Below are positions 18,608 through 29,264 of a DNA stretch of 64,000 nucleotides, one piece after another. The stretch is from Desulfosarcinaceae bacterium (GTDB lineage: Bacteria; Desulfobacterota; Desulfobacteria; Desulfobacterales; Desulfosarcinaceae). The stretch spans positions 62,001 to 126,000 of the forward strand of contig JASJCL010000017.1 of assembly GCA_030066015.1 (NCBI GenBank), written 5' to 3'. Made by a program: the position numbers and the translations under genes. Positions within the stretch are counted from its first letter, which is position 1. Each line of letters opens with the position of its first letter. Under the pieces are notes generated by a model. That model saw only the letters and a list, made by a program, of their open reading frames with translations, made no database searches and was not told the DNA's origin.

Positions 18608-20311
18608 TCAACCGCATCTGAACTGCGCCACCAGTTGATTGAGTTCCTCGGCCAGTTGGGAGAGATTGGCTGAACTTTGCTTCACGGTCTGACTGCTCTT
18701 GACGATCTGTTGGGTGGATTGATCGACCTCGCCGATGTCCGCCGCAATGGTGCTCGACACGTCCGAGCTCTGGCTGACATTCTCGTTGACCTCCTGAATC
18801 CCCTCCGACGCTTGGGAGATGTTGGTGGTGATCTCGCGGGTGGCGCCGGACTGCTGCTCTACAGCGCTGGCCATGCCGTTGATAATATCGTTGATCTCGG
18901 CAATGACGGTGGAGACGGCGTCAATTTGGCTGATGGTCTGATCGGTCGTCGTCTGCACATCATCGATCTTGGCCTTGATATCCAGGGTCGCCTTGGCCGT
19001 CTGCTGGGCCAGCTCTTTGATCTCATTGGCCACCACCGCAAATCCCTTCCCGGCCTCCCCCGCCCGGGCCGCTTCGATGGTGGCGTTCAGGGCCAGGAGA
19101 TTGGTCTGTTCCGATATCTCCGTGATGGTTTCGGTCACGTGGCTGATCTCCTTGGCCGCGCGGCCCAGGCTGGCCATGGAGGCCGAGGCACCCGAGGCCT
19201 GCTGAACAGCCTCTCCGCTGATGGTGCGCGCCTGATTCGCATTGCCGGCGATTTCGGAGATGGTGGTTGACAGCTCTTCGGTGGCCGACGCCACCATGGT
19301 GGCGCTGGTGGCCGATTGCTCCATGGCGGCAGCGACGGCTTGGAGGTTGGCCGTCATCTCCTCGGCCGCTGAGGCCACCGAGACGGATCGGCCGGAGGTG
19401 TCCTCGGCATCCTCGGTCAGATTCTGGGAGATGGTGGCAAGCTCGGTCGCGGACTCCGTGAGAGTTGCGATGCCGGCCACCACTTGCTGGATGGTTTGGC
19501 GGAGCTGATGGGCCATCTCGTTGAGGGACTGGATGAACTGGCCCATCTCATCGGTGCGGTCGGTGGTCAGCGATTGGCGAAAATCGCCCCTGGACATCTG
19601 TTGGGCAAACCCCACCGCTTGGACGATGGGCCGGGTGATGGCCAGACTGATGACGAGACCCAGCAGGATACTGACCGCCAGACCCGTGACCAGAAAGAGC
19701 GCGATAATGATGGTCGCCCTGTGGCCGTTGGTGACGAGGTCGCTTGTGGTAGCGGCAATCATCTTCTCAGCGCCGACGGCCAGCAGCTGCACGCCGGTTT
19801 CAAATTGATAGATATCGTTTTTGATCGGCTTCATCAGTTGGTTGGCGGCCTGGGGCGTCAGGGTTTGATCGCCCAGAATGCGATCGGCGAGCTTCGTGAA
19901 TCCCGCCACATAGTTCCCATAGGCGTCCCGGCTGGTGGCGATGGCGGTTTGAAGCTCCTCTGGGAGACGGTCCTCCGCTGCAGCTGCGGCTACGGTGCGG
20001 TCCAGTGTTTCGACCGTTTTTTGGGAGACCGCCTGGAACTTTTTCAGGTACCCTTTCTGCTTCTCCAGGTTTCCGATGTTCAGGAAAAAATCCTTTTCGT
20101 AGCGGCGATGACTGAGGGCCAGCACCTGCAGGTGTTCGGCGGAGACCAGCAGCGCCATATCCTCGGCGGCGAGGGTCTCGAGGGCATCCGCCGTGTGGGA
20201 GATGGTCATCAGCCCCTTGCCGCCGACGACAAGGGTGATGAGGGCGGTGAGCAGAAAACCGCCGATAAGCTTTTGCTTGATGGACAATTGGGACAATTTC
20301 ACCCCTTGCAT
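18608..20311 (-). CDS. Methyl-accepting chemotaxis protein, probable sigma-54-controlled gene
   Basis: 567-aa chemoreceptor: N-terminal helix ([16 protein letters not shown]), a periplasmic helical-bundle sensor with the [18 protein letters not shown] pattern seen in bimodular helical-bundle (HBM) receptors, second helix ([20 protein letters not shown]), HAMP, and the signalling hairpin [27 protein letters not shown] precedes the ATG. The upstream region carries a close sigma-54 promoter match (20427-20441), and the next gene encodes a sigma-54 activator. HBM-type sensors often bind organic acids; ligand here is unknown. Confidence 0.93.
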   Translation of the reverse strand: MQGVKLSQLSIKQKLIGGFLLTALITLVVGGKGLMTISHTADALETLAAEDMALLVSAEHLQVLALSHRRYEKDFFLNIGNLEKQKGYLKKFQAVSQKTVETLDRTVAAAAAEDRLPEELQTAIATSRDAYGNYVAGFTKLADRILGDQTLTPQAANQLMKPIKNDIYQFETGVQLLAVGAEKMIAATTSDLVTNGHRATIIIALFLVTGLAVSILLGLVISLAITRPIVQAVGFAQQMSRGDFRQSLTTDRTDEMGQFIQSLNEMAHQLRQTIQQVVAGIATLTESATELATISQNLTEDAEDTSGRSVSVASAAEEMTANLQAVAAAMEQSATSATMVASATEELSTTISEIAGNANQARTISGEAVQQASGASASMASLGRAAKEISHVTETITEISEQTNLLALNATIEAARAGEAGKGFAVVANEIKELAQQTAKATLDIKAKIDDVQTTTDQTISQIDAVSTVIAEINDIINGMASAVEQQSGATREITTNISQASEGIQEVNENVSQSSDVSSTIAADIGEVDQSTQQIVKSSQTVKQSSANLSQLAEELNQLVAQFRCG

Positions 20312-20426
20312 GGGCCCTCCTTAGGTGATGATGCGATACGATTGGGCGCTGGACCGCCCAGCCGCTGTCTACCTGGCGCGGGTTCCGCGTGCGGGTTCCG
20401 CAGCGAACCGGTTGAGGGAGGCTTCT

Positions 20427-20441
20427 TCAAACACCGTGCCA
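20427..20441 (-). promoter_or_regulatory. Candidate sigma-54 promoter upstream of the chemoreceptor
   Basis: Read on the minus strand the site is TGGCACG-N4-TTGA, matching the -24/-12 consensus TGGCACG-N4-TTGC at all core positions but the final C. It would give a leader of about 105 bases to the ATG at 20311. A sigma-54-dependent regulator is encoded immediately upstream, supporting the call. Confidence 0.45.
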
Positions 20442-20455
20442 GTAATCCTTGAAAA

Positions 20456-20483
20456 ATTAAATTGTTTATTTACAGATAGTTAA
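20456..20483 (-). promoter_or_regulatory. Weak alternative sigma-70 promoter
   Basis: On the minus strand TTAACT (20483-20478), 16 bases, then TTTAAT (20461-20456). The region is AT-rich compared with its surroundings. It overlaps the approach to the sigma-54 candidate and is less convincing than that site. Confidence 0.25.
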
Positions 20484-20566
20484 AAGAGGTAACGCTGGTG
20501 GGGAGAGCGCTTCTGGGCGGTGATGTTCGGCGGGAGTGAACGGGGTGTTTGGAAAGAGCGAACCGG

Positions 20567-22006
20567 TTATTCGGGAGCGGACCCGGCAATACGGAGCCCG
20601 TGCTTTTTAAATAGCTCCCAGAGTCGGGTACGGGCCAGACCTGCGATGCGCTGGGCGGTCCGCTGGTTGCCCTTGGCCCGCTCGATCAACATCAGGAGGT
20701 AGTCGCGCTCCGCGCGCTCCACCTGCTGGTCGCGGTACTCGCGAAAGGTGGGCAGCGGTTGCCCGTCCGGCGGCGGCGTGTCCCCACGGCGGTCCGCTGC
20801 GGATGTGGCGAGGGGCTGGCGGCTTTGCCGGACGGCGGCCTTGATCCCTTTGGCCCGCATCTCGACCGGCAGGTGCTTGGCGAACAAGATCGGTTCGGCA
20901 AAGGCCTGGGCCAGCACCAGCTCCATCGTATTGGACAATTCGCGCACATTGCCCGGCCAGTCGTAGGCTTCCAGCATCTGGAAGAAATCCTGGGAGAACC
21001 CCTTTTCCGGGATCTGGGCGCGACGGCAGCCCTGGTTGGCGAAGTGGATGGCGAGGGCCTTGATATCCTCGTGGCGCTGTCGCAGGGGAGGCAGTTGAAT
21101 GCCGATGGTGTTCAGGCGATAGAGCAGATCTTGACGGAAGGCGCCGGTCGCCACCATCGATGCCAGATCCCGGTTGGTGGCGGCCAGGAGCCGGAAGTCG
21201 CTGTGCTGCTCACGAATATCGCCCACCGGGCGATAGCGACGCTCCTGGAGCACGCGCAACAGGTTTTTTTGGAGGGCGAAGGGCAGCTCGCCCACCTCAT
21301 CCAGAAACAGGGTTCCCCGGTGGGCCTGGCGGAGCAGTCCGGGTTGGGAGCGGTCGGCACCGGTGAAGGCCCCCCGTTTGTGACCGAAGAGGATGCTCTC
21401 GGCCAGTTTGTCCGGCAGGCTGGCGCAGTCGACGATAATGAAGGGCATCTGCTTGCGGGAGCTGTTGCGGTGGATCAGATGGGCGAACAGCTCCTTGCCG
21501 GTTCCCGTCTCCCCCGAGATCAGCACATTGGCGTGCGTCGGTGCACAGGTGGCCACCTGCGCCAGACAGGCCTTCAGACGGGGGCTGCGGCCCACCACCC
21601 CATCGTCGTCCATCACCCGCACGCGATGGGTCTGGCGGGCCTGTTCCCGGAAGCGGATCGCCCGCTGGAGGGTGAGGGCGATGTGGTCGATGGAAACCGG
21701 CTTCTGGAGGTAGTCCCAGGCACCGTTTTTAACCGCCAATTCGGCGCCATCGGGGTCTCCGAAAGCGGTCATGATGATGATCTCGGGTGATCCGGCGCTG
21801 GCGCGCAGCTCGGGAAGGGCCTTCAGGCCGCTGCCGTCGGGCAGTCGGATGTCGAGAAAGATCACATCGAAGGCGGTGACGCTGCTGTGTGAGAGCGCTC
21901 CCCCAATGGTGGCACTGGTTTCGACCCGATGGTCGAGGGCCGTGAACTCCGCCTCGAGCAGGTCGCGAATGTCCTGTTCATCATCGACAATGAGGATGGA
22001 CGCCAT
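20567..22006 (-). CDS. Sigma-54-dependent NtrC-family response regulator
   Basis: 479 aa. Receiver domain (1-115) with phospho-acceptor Asp52 in [14 protein letters not shown]+ domain with Walker [10 protein letters not shown], the sigma-54-contacting GAFTGAD loop and [18 protein letters not shown]-terminal Fis-type helix-turn-helix ([20 protein letters not shown]). It starts only five bases after the stop of the large sensor kinase gene upstream, so the two form a coupled two-component system. It may act on the sigma-54-like promoter just downstream, in front of the chemoreceptor. Confidence 0.95.
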   Translation of the reverse strand: MASILIVDDEQDIRDLLEAEFTALDHRVETSATIGGALSHSSVTAFDVIFLDIRLPDGSGLKALPELRASAGSPEIIIMTAFGDPDGAELAVKNGAWDYLQKPVSIDHIALTLQRAIRFREQARQTHRVRVMDDDGVVGRSPRLKACLAQVATCAPTHANVLISGETGTGKELFAHLIHRNSSRKQMPFIIVDCASLPDKLAESILFGHKRGAFTGADRSQPGLLRQAHRGTLFLDEVGELPFALQKNLLRVLQERRYRPVGDIREQHSDFRLLAATNRDLASMVATGAFRQDLLYRLNTIGIQLPPLRQRHEDIKALAIHFANQGCRRAQIPEKGFSQDFFQMLEAYDWPGNVRELSNTMELVLAQAFAEPILFAKHLPVEMRAKGIKAAVRQSRQPLATSAADRRGDTPPPDGQPLPTFREYRDQQVERAERDYLLMLIERAKGNQRTAQRIAGLARTRLWELFKKHGLRIAGSAPE

Positions 22007-22011
22007 GGTGT

Positions 22012-25000
22012 CTACCCATCTCCAGCGGCGTCAGCCCGCTGATGCCCATCGATTCCATGGGCGCGGTCCAGCACCCGACGGACGGTGTTGGCCATCATCG
22101 CCACCGCTGCCGGCTTCATCATAATCGCTTGAATGCCCATCTCAGCGGCGTTCTCAGGCCCCACCTTTTCACTATAGCCCGTGCAGAGAATGACGGGCAT
22201 GTCGGGCCGCAGGGACCTGATCTCCCGGGCCAGCAGATCGCCCGTCATTACTGGCATGGTCAAATCGGTAATGAGAAGATCGAACCGATGGGGTGCCGCC
22301 TGAAACATCGTCAAGGCCTCATCGCTGCGGGTGGTGCCCACGACGCCGTAGCCCAGCGGCTCGAGGACCGCCTTGGCGAGACTGACCTGTGCCTCCTCAT
22401 CGTCCACGAAGAGGATCCGTTCGCTACCGCCGGGCAATGGGCTTGCCGCGACGCGCTGCCTGACCGGTTCGCCGGCGATGGCGGGAAAATACAGCTCGAA
22501 GGTGGATCCCTTGCCGGGTTCGCTCTCCAGGGTGATCCACCCCCCGCAATCTTCGACGATACCGTGGACCACGGAAAGTCCAAGGCCGGTTCCCTTGCCC
22601 TGTGCCTTGGTCGTGAAGAAGGGGTCGAACAGACGATCCTGGATATCCGTCGGTATGCCGCTGCCGGAGTCCCGCACGCTCAGCCGGACGAGGGGCCCCT
22701 GGGTCGGCTGCCCGCCCGGTCGCTCAGCGCCATCCAGATCCGACAGGCGCACTTCGATGACGCCGACCTCGTCTGGTAGGGCGTGGGCGGCGTTGGTGCA
22801 TAAGTTCATCACGATCTGGTGCACCTGGGTTGGATCGGCCTGGATGAACCGCTCGCTGTGCATCTGCTGACGGATCTCGATGGTGGTCGGCAGGGAGGCC
22901 CTCAACAGGCGAAGGGCTTCTTTGGCAATGGGCTTGATCTGCAGCGGCTGGGCCGTTTTTTGGCTCTGGCGACTGAAGGTCAGGATCTGTTTGACGAGAT
23001 CCCCCGCCCGGTTAGCGGCGTTGAGGACCCGTTGAAGATTTGAGGCCAACTTGGAACCGTCGGTCACCCCGCGCAGCGAGACCTCCGTGAAGCCGATGAT
23101 GGCGGCGAGGATATTGTTGAAGTCATGGGCGATCCCGCCAGCGAGGGTCCCAATGGCCTCCATCTTCTGGGCCTGGTACAATTGGGCCTCCAGCCGCTTT
23201 CGCTCCGCTTCGGCCTGTTTGCGCTCGGTGATGTCGCGCACGATGGCCTGAATGTGGGGGCCGTTTCTCAGCATCACCATGTTCAAGTTGACCCGAACCT
23301 CGAAAAAACTGCCGTCCAAGCGCTTGTGCAGCCATTCGAACTCCTGGGGGTCGCCCTGCCTGGCGGCTCGGGTCGTGGCCAACAGCTTCTCCATCGAAGG
23401 CGTGCCGTCCGGCTGCAGGCGGGGCGAGAATTTGGACGGCAGGTGGCCGATGATGTCTTCCCGCGAGCAGCGGAAGATCTCCAGGGTCTTTTCGTTGCAC
23501 TCCACAATGGTCTGGTCTTTGATGATAAAGATGGCGTCGTTGGCCGAATGGAAAAGGGTGCGGTAGCGCTCTTCGCTCTCCCGCAGGGCATCGTGGGCGA
23601 GCTTGCGGTCGGTGATATCGCGGATCACTTCGATGGCGCCGACCACTTCGCCATCGGAGTTGTGCAACTTACGGGCGCTGTTCCAAAACAGGGAGGGCTT
23701 GGGCCGGAAGTGCGGGTTGACGGTTTCCGAGACGAGGATCTCCCCGTGTCGTTGGAGGTTGTCATATGACCGGGCGGCCGCTTCATCCCATCGGAGGGCG
23801 AGGTCGATCATGCAGGGTCGCCGTTCGCCGTAGAAGGGCACCGCGTAGGCATAGTCGCCCCGGCCAACCATCTCTGCCGCCGAGACGCCGCTGAGGGCCT
23901 CGATGGCGCGGTTCCAGGCCACCACCTTCCCATCGGTGTCGATGACGAAGGTGGCATCGGGCAGGAAATTGATGATATCGGCCAGGCGGCGCTCGGAGTT
24001 GCGCAGGGAGGTCTCCATGCGCAGGCGCTCGGTGAGGTCGATGCCGATGCCCAGTGCATAGCGGCCGCTCTCCAGGGTCAGCCGCGCGCCGGTGAAAAAA
24101 TAGGGCGTTTTGCTGCCGTCCTCGTTGATGATCTGCGCCTCGAGTGAAGTTTGCCCCTGCGTGAACACCTGGTCGATGCCGTGCCGGACTTTCTCCAGAT
24201 CCTGCCCGTCGAAGAAGTCATCCAGCGACAGGTGACGCAATTGCACGTCGGTGTACGCCGCTCCGATGTTGCGGGCCTGATTCCACCGCACGAGCCGGTA
24301 CTCATCGTCATACATGTAGAAGATACCGGGCAGGCTATCGAGGATCGCCTCGCTGAACCGCTTCTCCCGCAGCAGCTGCGCTTCGGCCTGTTTTCGCTCG
24401 GTGATATCCTGGATGATACCGTCGATGACCTCCTTGTCGCCCTCGGTAGCCGACACGCGGGTGGCACTCAGTGCGCCCCAAAACAGGGCCCCATCCCTGC
24501 GTTTGAACTGGATCTCGAACTCCCTGAGTTCCCCGTCGGCGGCCAAGGCGGCGAGCGCCTCTTTGCGACGCAGTGGATTGAGATAAAGATCTGTCGGGGT
24601 GTATCCTGCCGCGTCGGTGGTGCTATCCAATCCAAACATGGCCAGCGCCGCTGGGTTGAGCGATACCAGTCGCCCGCCTTGGGTGCGGTAGATCCCCACG
24701 GGGATGTTGTCGTGCAGGGTGCGGTAGCGGGCCTCGCTCGCGCTGAGTGCGCGTTTGATGCGCCGCACCCGCACGAGGTTGGCGACCAGGAGGAGGATCA
24801 AGAGGGCCTGCACCAACAACACGCCGAGGCCGACCATGATCTGGCGCTTATAGGCGGTCCACACAGATGGCTGCGAATTAATAATGCGGCTTCCTTCCGG
24901 GAGTCTGGCCTGAGGGATCTGCCACCGTTTCAGCGCTGTGGCGTCAAACCCGAAATTTGGGCCCTGCACCGGGACGGGAACATCCTCGGGCGGCCCCTGC

Positions 25001-25917
25001 TTGAGTTCCGCCAAGGCGGTTAAGGCGGTCGCCCGGGCAAGATCATCCGCGCGGGTCAGGCAACCGCCCACAATACCGGTGCCGAGCAGCGTGTCGACAA
25101 ATCCGAATACGGGGGCGTTGGCCCTGGCCGTCAGTTGCTGGACGACGTCGGCCGTGTGATGTTTGCGACCCAGTCGGTCCCGGTCATAGGTGGTAAAGAG
25201 AATCGCACTGTGGACGGGAAGGGCCGTCACCTGGGACCAGAGGGTGTCCAAGGGCGTGCCGATCAGGTAGTGCACCGCCATGGTTGGCGCCACCGTCTCG
25301 ATCGCCGCTTCGGCGCTCCCCAGAAACTGGTGGTCCAGGTCGCCGCCACCGGCCACGACGACGAGGGTGGCGGTCTCTGGAAGAAGGGTGTGAATGGCGG
25401 CCAGCGTTTTTTCGAGGGCCATCCGCCCGCCATCCGAGGAGATCACAGAGGCCCCGATCGCCGTCAAGTCTCTCATGTCTCGGCCGTCGGGCAGAACCGC
25501 GATCAGGGGCACTCCCGGAAAGAGGCTTGGACCATGGATGTGCAGGAAACGACCGGCACTTGGCAGCACCGATATCACCAGATCCACGGGATTGGTCGAC
25601 ACCCGTTCCTGCAGCGCCTCGATGGTCGCATAGGGATAGCCCCCTTGCGGGTATTCATCCAAGCCCAGGTAGACGTGGTTGATCCCCACCGACAGGTCTT
25701 GGTCGGCGAGAAAAAGACGGTGAAGGGTGGCGTTGAAGGGGATCTCCCAGGTGCGAATGCGCCACAGGCCATGGAGAACCAGCACCTGCTTTTTTGGGGG
25801 CCCTGTCGGCGTGGTCGTGGTCGCCGCAATCTCCATTGAGATGAGGAGCCACGTGAAGAGGCAATATAGAATGATCCGTGCGATCCTGTACCCTGTTGAC
25901 AGATGATCGAGCCTCAT
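22012..25917 (-). CDS. Large multi-PAS hybrid histidine kinase with periplasmic ABC-binding-like sensor
   Basis: 1301 aa from ATG 25917 (AGGTG upstream; the frame also extends to 25965). A signal/anchor helix is followed by a periplasmic region of about 310 aa of the ABC_sub_bind type ([38 protein letters not shown], ...HTADVVQQL), then a transmembrane helix ([22 protein letters not shown]), four PAS domains with PAC segments, HisKA with histidine in [19 protein letters not shown], HATPase ([23 protein letters not shown]) and a receiver ([18 protein letters not shown]). The first gene of the pair with the sigma-54 regulator. The N-terminal sensor suggests detection of a small extracellular molecule. 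Confidence 0.9.
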   Translation of the reverse strand: MRLDHLSTGYRIARIILYCLFTWLLISMEIAATTTTPTGPPKKQVLVLHGLWRIRTWEIPFNATLHRLFLADQDLSVGINHVYLGLDEYPQGGYPYATIEALQERVSTNPVDLVISVLPSAGRFLHIHGPSLFPGVPLIAVLPDGRDMRDLTAIGASVISSDGGRMALEKTLAAIHTLLPETATLVVVAGGGDLDHQFLGSAEAAIETVAPTMAVHYLIGTPLDTLWSQVTALPVHSAILFTTYDRDRLGRKHHTADVVQQLTARANAPVFGFVDTLLGTGIVGGCLTRADDLARATALTALAELKQGPPEDVPVPVQGPNFGFDATALKRWQIPQARLPEGSRIINSQPSVWTAYKRQIMVGLGVLLVQALLILLLVANLVRVRRIKRALSASEARYRTLHDNIPVGIYRTQGGRLVSLNPAALAMFGLDSTTDAAGYTPTDLYLNPLRRKEALAALAADGELREFEIQFKRRDGALFWGALSATRVSATEGDKEVIDGIIQDITERKQAEAQLLREKRFSEAILDSLPGIFYMYDDEYRLVRWNQARNIGAAYTDVQLRHLSLDDFFDGQDLEKVRHGIDQVFTQGQTSLEAQIINEDGSKTPYFFTGARLTLESGRYALGIGIDLTERLRMETSLRNSERRLADIINFLPDATFVIDTDGKVVAWNRAIEALSGVSAAEMVGRGDYAYAVPFYGERRPCMIDLALRWDEAAARSYDNLQRHGEILVSETVNPHFRPKPSLFWNSARKLHNSDGEVVGAIEVIRDITDRKLAHDALRESEERYRTLFHSANDAIFIIKDQTIVECNEKTLEIFRCSREDIIGHLPSKFSPRLQPDGTPSMEKLLATTRAARQGDPQEFEWLHKRLDGSFFEVRVNLNMVMLRNGPHIQAIVRDITERKQAEAERKRLEAQLYQAQKMEAIGTLAGGIAHDFNNILAAIIGFTEVSLRGVTDGSKLASNLQRVLNAANRAGDLVKQILTFSRQSQKTAQPLQIKPIAKEALRLLRASLPTTIEIRQQMHSERFIQADPTQVHQIVMNLCTNAAHALPDEVGVIEVRLSDLDGAERPGGQPTQGPLVRLSVRDSGSGIPTDIQDRLFDPFFTTKAQGKGTGLGLSVVHGIVEDCGGWITLESEPGKGSTFELYFPAIAGEPVRQRVAASPLPGGSERILFVDDEEAQVSLAKAVLEPLGYGVVGTTRSDEALTMFQAAPHRFDLLITDLTMPVMTGDLLAREIRSLRPDMPVILCTGYSEKVGPENAAEMGIQAIMMKPAAVAMMANTVRRVLDRAHGIDGHQRADAAGDG

Positions 25918-26243
25918 GCGGACACCTGACGATCCGTAAGGGTGAGCCAGCCCGCAGGCGGGCACATCGGCGACTGAATGGCGGCGGTGATGACCGAAGA
26001 GGCGCTCGTATCGTCAGGGGCGCGGGCAGCGGGGAAGGATGGAGGCATCTTGGCCGCACGGAATGGCGGAACCTTCCCTCTGATTTAAGCGCGGTCCCTG
26101 TTCCGGCGTCAAGTCTGAATCGCCGGTCGGCGTCAAAGCGCGCCTTGGCGGTGGGCCCTTGATGCCGCACCAATGCGGTGATGGCCTGGGAAACGAGCGG
26201 TTGCGATCCGACCGGTGGAAGAGATGTGCAACGCCGCGACACT

Positions 26244-26277
26244 CCCCGGCGGCCCGATGACCCACGGGCCGCCGGGG
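26244..26277 (-). terminator. GC-rich hairpin after the pyruvate dehydrogenase operon
   Basis: Perfect 13-base arms CCCCGGCGGCCCG and CGGGCCGCCGGGG around an 8-base loop, 29 bases beyond the lpdA stop. No U-tract follows on the minus strand, so it could be a terminator of the U-less kind or an mRNA 3'-end stabiliser. The rest of the 388-base gap (25918-26305) shows no gene. Confidence 0.5.
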
Positions 26278-26305
26278 ATGGGGGCGAGACGGCAGGGGGG
26301 AACCG

Positions 26306-27739
26306 CTATCCCCGTTTTTTCGGTGGCCGGTAGATGTGGGTGGCGGTGCCGAAGATGGCGTCGGCGGCCTCCATGAGGGTCTCGCTGAGGGTGGGATGGG
26401 GGTGGATGGTAAGGCCCAGATCCATGGCGTTGGCCCCCATCTCAATGGCCAACGCCCCTTCGGCAATCATCTCACCGGCGCCCGGTCCGGCCAGACCGAC
26501 GCCGAGGATACGCTGGTTTTCTGGATCGACGACAAGTTTCGTGACCCCCTCGTTGCGTCCCAGGGTCAAGGCCCGTCCCGACGCCCCCCAGGGAAACTTG
26601 CTGATGGTAACCTTGCGCCCCTGGGCCTTGGCCTCGCTTTCGGTGAGCCCCACCCAGGCGATCTCCGGATCGGTGAAGACCACCGCCGGTATGGCGGCGG
26701 GATCGTAGACCACCCGGTGGCCGGCGGCCACTTCGGCCGCCACCCGCCCCTCGTGGCTGGCCTTGTGGGCCAGCATGGGTTCGCCGGCCACGTCCCCGAT
26801 GGCCAGGATGTGGGGTTCGGCCGTGCGCCGCTGGGCATCCACCTGGATGAAGCCCTTATCGTCAACCACCACGGCAGTGTTCGTCAGCCCCAAGCCGGCG
26901 GTGCGCGGCCGGCGGCCCACCGCCACCAAAACGGCGTCGAACAATTTGGCGGGAATTTTCTCCCCCTTGGTCGCCTGCAACGCAACCCGCAATCCGTTTT
27001 TCTGTGCCTTGATGGCGGTGACGGTGGTGTCGGTGAGCATGGCGTCCAACTGCCCCTTGAGCCGCCGCTGAAGGGGGCGCACCAGGTCGCGATCGGCGCC
27101 GGGCAGGAGGTCGGGCGTCATCTCCACCACCGTTACCCGGCTGCCCAGAGCGGCGTAGACGCTGCCCAGCTCCAGGCCGATATAACCGCCCCCCACCACG
27201 AGAAGCTTGCCGGGGACGGTCTCCAGCTTGAGGGCGGCGGTGGAATCCCAGAGGCGGGGATCGTCCACGCTCAGGGCGGGGATGGCCATGGGCAGGGAGC
27301 CGGTAGCGATGATGGCCGTCTCGAATCCCAGTGGCTGGGGGTCGTCCCCGGGCCCGGTGATCTCCAGGTGGCGGTTGTCGGTAAAACGGGCCCGGCCCTG
27401 GAGATAGGTGATCTTGCGCCGTTTGACCAGCTGGCCCAGGCCGCCGGTGAGCTGGCCGACGATGCCGTCCTTCCACTGCTGCAGTTTCCGCCGATCCACC
27501 TCGACCGAGCCCACCTGAAGCCCCCAATCGGCGCCCGCCGCGATCTCGTCGATGACCCGGGCAGCATGCAACAGGGTCTTGGAAGGGATGCAGCCCCGGT
27601 AGAGACAGACCCCACCGGGATTTTCGGCAGGATCCACTAAGGTCACCTGCAGGCCCAGGTCGGCCGCCATAAAGGCGGCGGCGTAGCCCCCCGGCCCGGC
27701 CCCGATGACGACGAGTTGTGTGGTTTGCGGTGTGGTCAT
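26306..27739 (-). CDS. lpdA: Dihydrolipoyl dehydrogenase (E3)
   Basis: Flavoprotein that reoxidises dihydrolipoamide and reduces NAD+, 477 aa. FAD-binding VVIGAGPGGYAAA at the start, redox-active disulfide Cys45/Cys50 in GGVCLYRGCIPSKTL, NAD-binding VVGGGYIGLELGSVYA and the C-terminal catalytic TIHPHPTLSETL. Last gene of aceE-aceF-lpdA, 54 bases after aceF, so most likely dedicated to the pyruvate dehydrogenase complex. Confidence 0.96.
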   Translation of the reverse strand: MTTPQTTQLVVIGAGPGGYAAAFMAADLGLQVTLVDPAENPGGVCLYRGCIPSKTLLHAARVIDEIAAGADWGLQVGSVEVDRRKLQQWKDGIVGQLTGGLGQLVKRRKITYLQGRARFTDNRHLEITGPGDDPQPLGFETAIIATGSLPMAIPALSVDDPRLWDSTAALKLETVPGKLLVVGGGYIGLELGSVYAALGSRVTVVEMTPDLLPGADRDLVRPLQRRLKGQLDAMLTDTTVTAIKAQKNGLRVALQATKGEKIPAKLFDAVLVAVGRRPRTAGLGLTNTAVVVDDKGFIQVDAQRRTAEPHILAIGDVAGEPMLAHKASHEGRVAAEVAAGHRVVYDPAAIPAVVFTDPEIAWVGLTESEAKAQGRKVTISKFPWGASGRALTLGRNEGVTKLVVDPENQRILGVGLAGPGAGEMIAEGALAIEMGANAMDLGLTIHPHPTLSETLMEAADAIFGTATHIYRPPKKRG

Positions 27740-27793
27740 AAATTGTCTCCCCTCTGTGCGGTCGTCCGCGGGCGGTGCCTGCGGTCGGTAAGT

Positions 27794-29221
27794 TCACTCC
27801 GATTCAAGGACGAGGTTGAGCGGCGCCGCCAGGGTCTCACACACCCAGTGCAAGAATGCGGCGGCATCGGCGCCGTCTATGAGGCGGTGGTCGTAGCTGA
27901 GGGCCAACGGCAGGATCCGCCGGGCGACAAAGTGACCCTCTGCATCTGACGGCCGCTGGCGCAGGGCCGTTCGGCTGACCCCCAGAATGGCCACCTGGGG
28001 CCAGTTGACGATGGGAGTGAAGGCCGTTCCGCCGATACCGCCCTGATTGGAGATGGTGAAGCTGCCCCCCTCCATCTCCTTGGGCTGGATCTTGCGGCGA
28101 CGTGCCTTTCCGGCCAGCTCGACCACCTCGACGGCGATCTCGGTAATGCTCTTGCGGTCGGCATCGCGCACCACGGGCACCATTAGGCCGTGCTCGGTGG
28201 CGACGGCCACCCCGATATGAACATACTTTTTGAGGAGGACTTGACCACCGGCGGTGTCGATGCTGGCGTTGAAATAGGGATAGCGCCGCAGGGCAGCCGC
28301 AATCACTTTGATCAAAACGGCCGTCAGGGTCAACTTGCCGCCGGCCTTTGCCACCTGGGCCGCCTTGCGGCGCAGGTAGCGCTCCACCTCGGTGACGTCG
28401 GCCTCGTCGAATTGGGTCACGTGGGGAACGGTCTGCCAGGCGGTGGCCATGTTGGCGGCCGTGATTTTACGGATCCCGGCCAGGGGCAGCTGCTCCACCG
28501 GGCCGAAAGCGGTGGCGTCGGGCATGGGTGGTTGGAGACCGGCCCCGGCGGCCGTCGTGGCCGCGGGCTGACCACCGCGGGCGTGGGCTTTGACGTCAGC
28601 GGCGGTGAGATGCCCGCTGGGGCCGGTGGCCGTCACCCGGCTCAGATCGACCCCCAGCTCGCGCGCCAGGCGCCGCACCGAGGGCGCGGCGGGAGCGGAT
28701 GGCGCCGCGGCATCCGGCGCTGGTACTTCGGCCAGGGCCGGCGCCTCGGCCGATGCGGCACCCTTTGCAGTAGTGACAGCCTCGGCCGAGCCGGCGGCAT
28801 CGTCGCCCGCCGGGGCGGTCTCCGGCGCCACTGGTGGTTGAGCCGTCGTTGGCGGTGTGGCTGCCGGGGCTGCCGGCGCAGGCGCTGCCGCGACCTGAGC
28901 TGATTCGGCTGCCGCTGGGGTCTCGTCCGGGGCAGCAGCTGCACCGCTATCTGCCGCCGGGGCAGCCGCTGCTTCCGCGCTTGCGGCCGTGTCGATGCGG
29001 GCGATCACGGCGCCCACCTGCTTCTCGTCGCCGTCGGCCACCAGCAGCTCCTTGATCACGCCGGCGACGGTGGAGGGGATCTCCACCACGGCCTTGTCGG
29101 TTTCCAGTTCGATGAGGACATCGTCCACCTTGACGGTGTCGCCGACGCTGACATGAATGGCAACGACGACGCCGCTGGTCACATTTTCACTGATCTCGGG
29201 AATCTTGACATCCACTAACAT
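27794..29221 (-). CDS. aceF: Pyruvate dehydrogenase E2, dihydrolipoyllysine acetyltransferase
   Basis: 475 aa. One N-terminal lipoyl domain with lipoyl-lysine Lys43 in ELETDKAVVEIPS, a long Ala/Pro-rich swinging linker (about 80-170), an E3/E1-binding domain (SVRRLARELGVDLSRVTATG) and the acetyltransferase core ending in SYDHRLIDGADAAAF with catalytic His and Asp. E. coli AceF has three lipoyl domains; one is common elsewhere. Lies between aceE and lpdA with short gaps. Confidence 0.95.
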   Translation of the reverse strand: MLVDVKIPEISENVTSGVVVAIHVSVGDTVKVDDVLIELETDKAVVEIPSTVAGVIKELLVADGDEKQVGAVIARIDTAASAEAAAAPAADSGAAAAPDETPAAAESAQVAAAPAPAAPAATPPTTAQPPVAPETAPAGDDAAGSAEAVTTAKGAASAEAPALAEVPAPDAAAPSAPAAPSVRRLARELGVDLSRVTATGPSGHLTAADVKAHARGGQPAATTAAGAGLQPPMPDATAFGPVEQLPLAGIRKITAANMATAWQTVPHVTQFDEADVTEVERYLRRKAAQVAKAGGKLTLTAVLIKVIAAALRRYPYFNASIDTAGGQVLLKKYVHIGVAVATEHGLMVPVVRDADRKSITEIAVEVVELAGKARRRKIQPKEMEGGSFTISNQGGIGGTAFTPIVNWPQVAILGVSRTALRQRPSDAEGHFVARRILPLALSYDHRLIDGADAAAFLHWVCETLAAPLNLVLESE

Positions 29222-29264
29222 GGTCGCTCCTTGGGTAGGGGGTCATGGTCAAGGGTGGCAGGAT

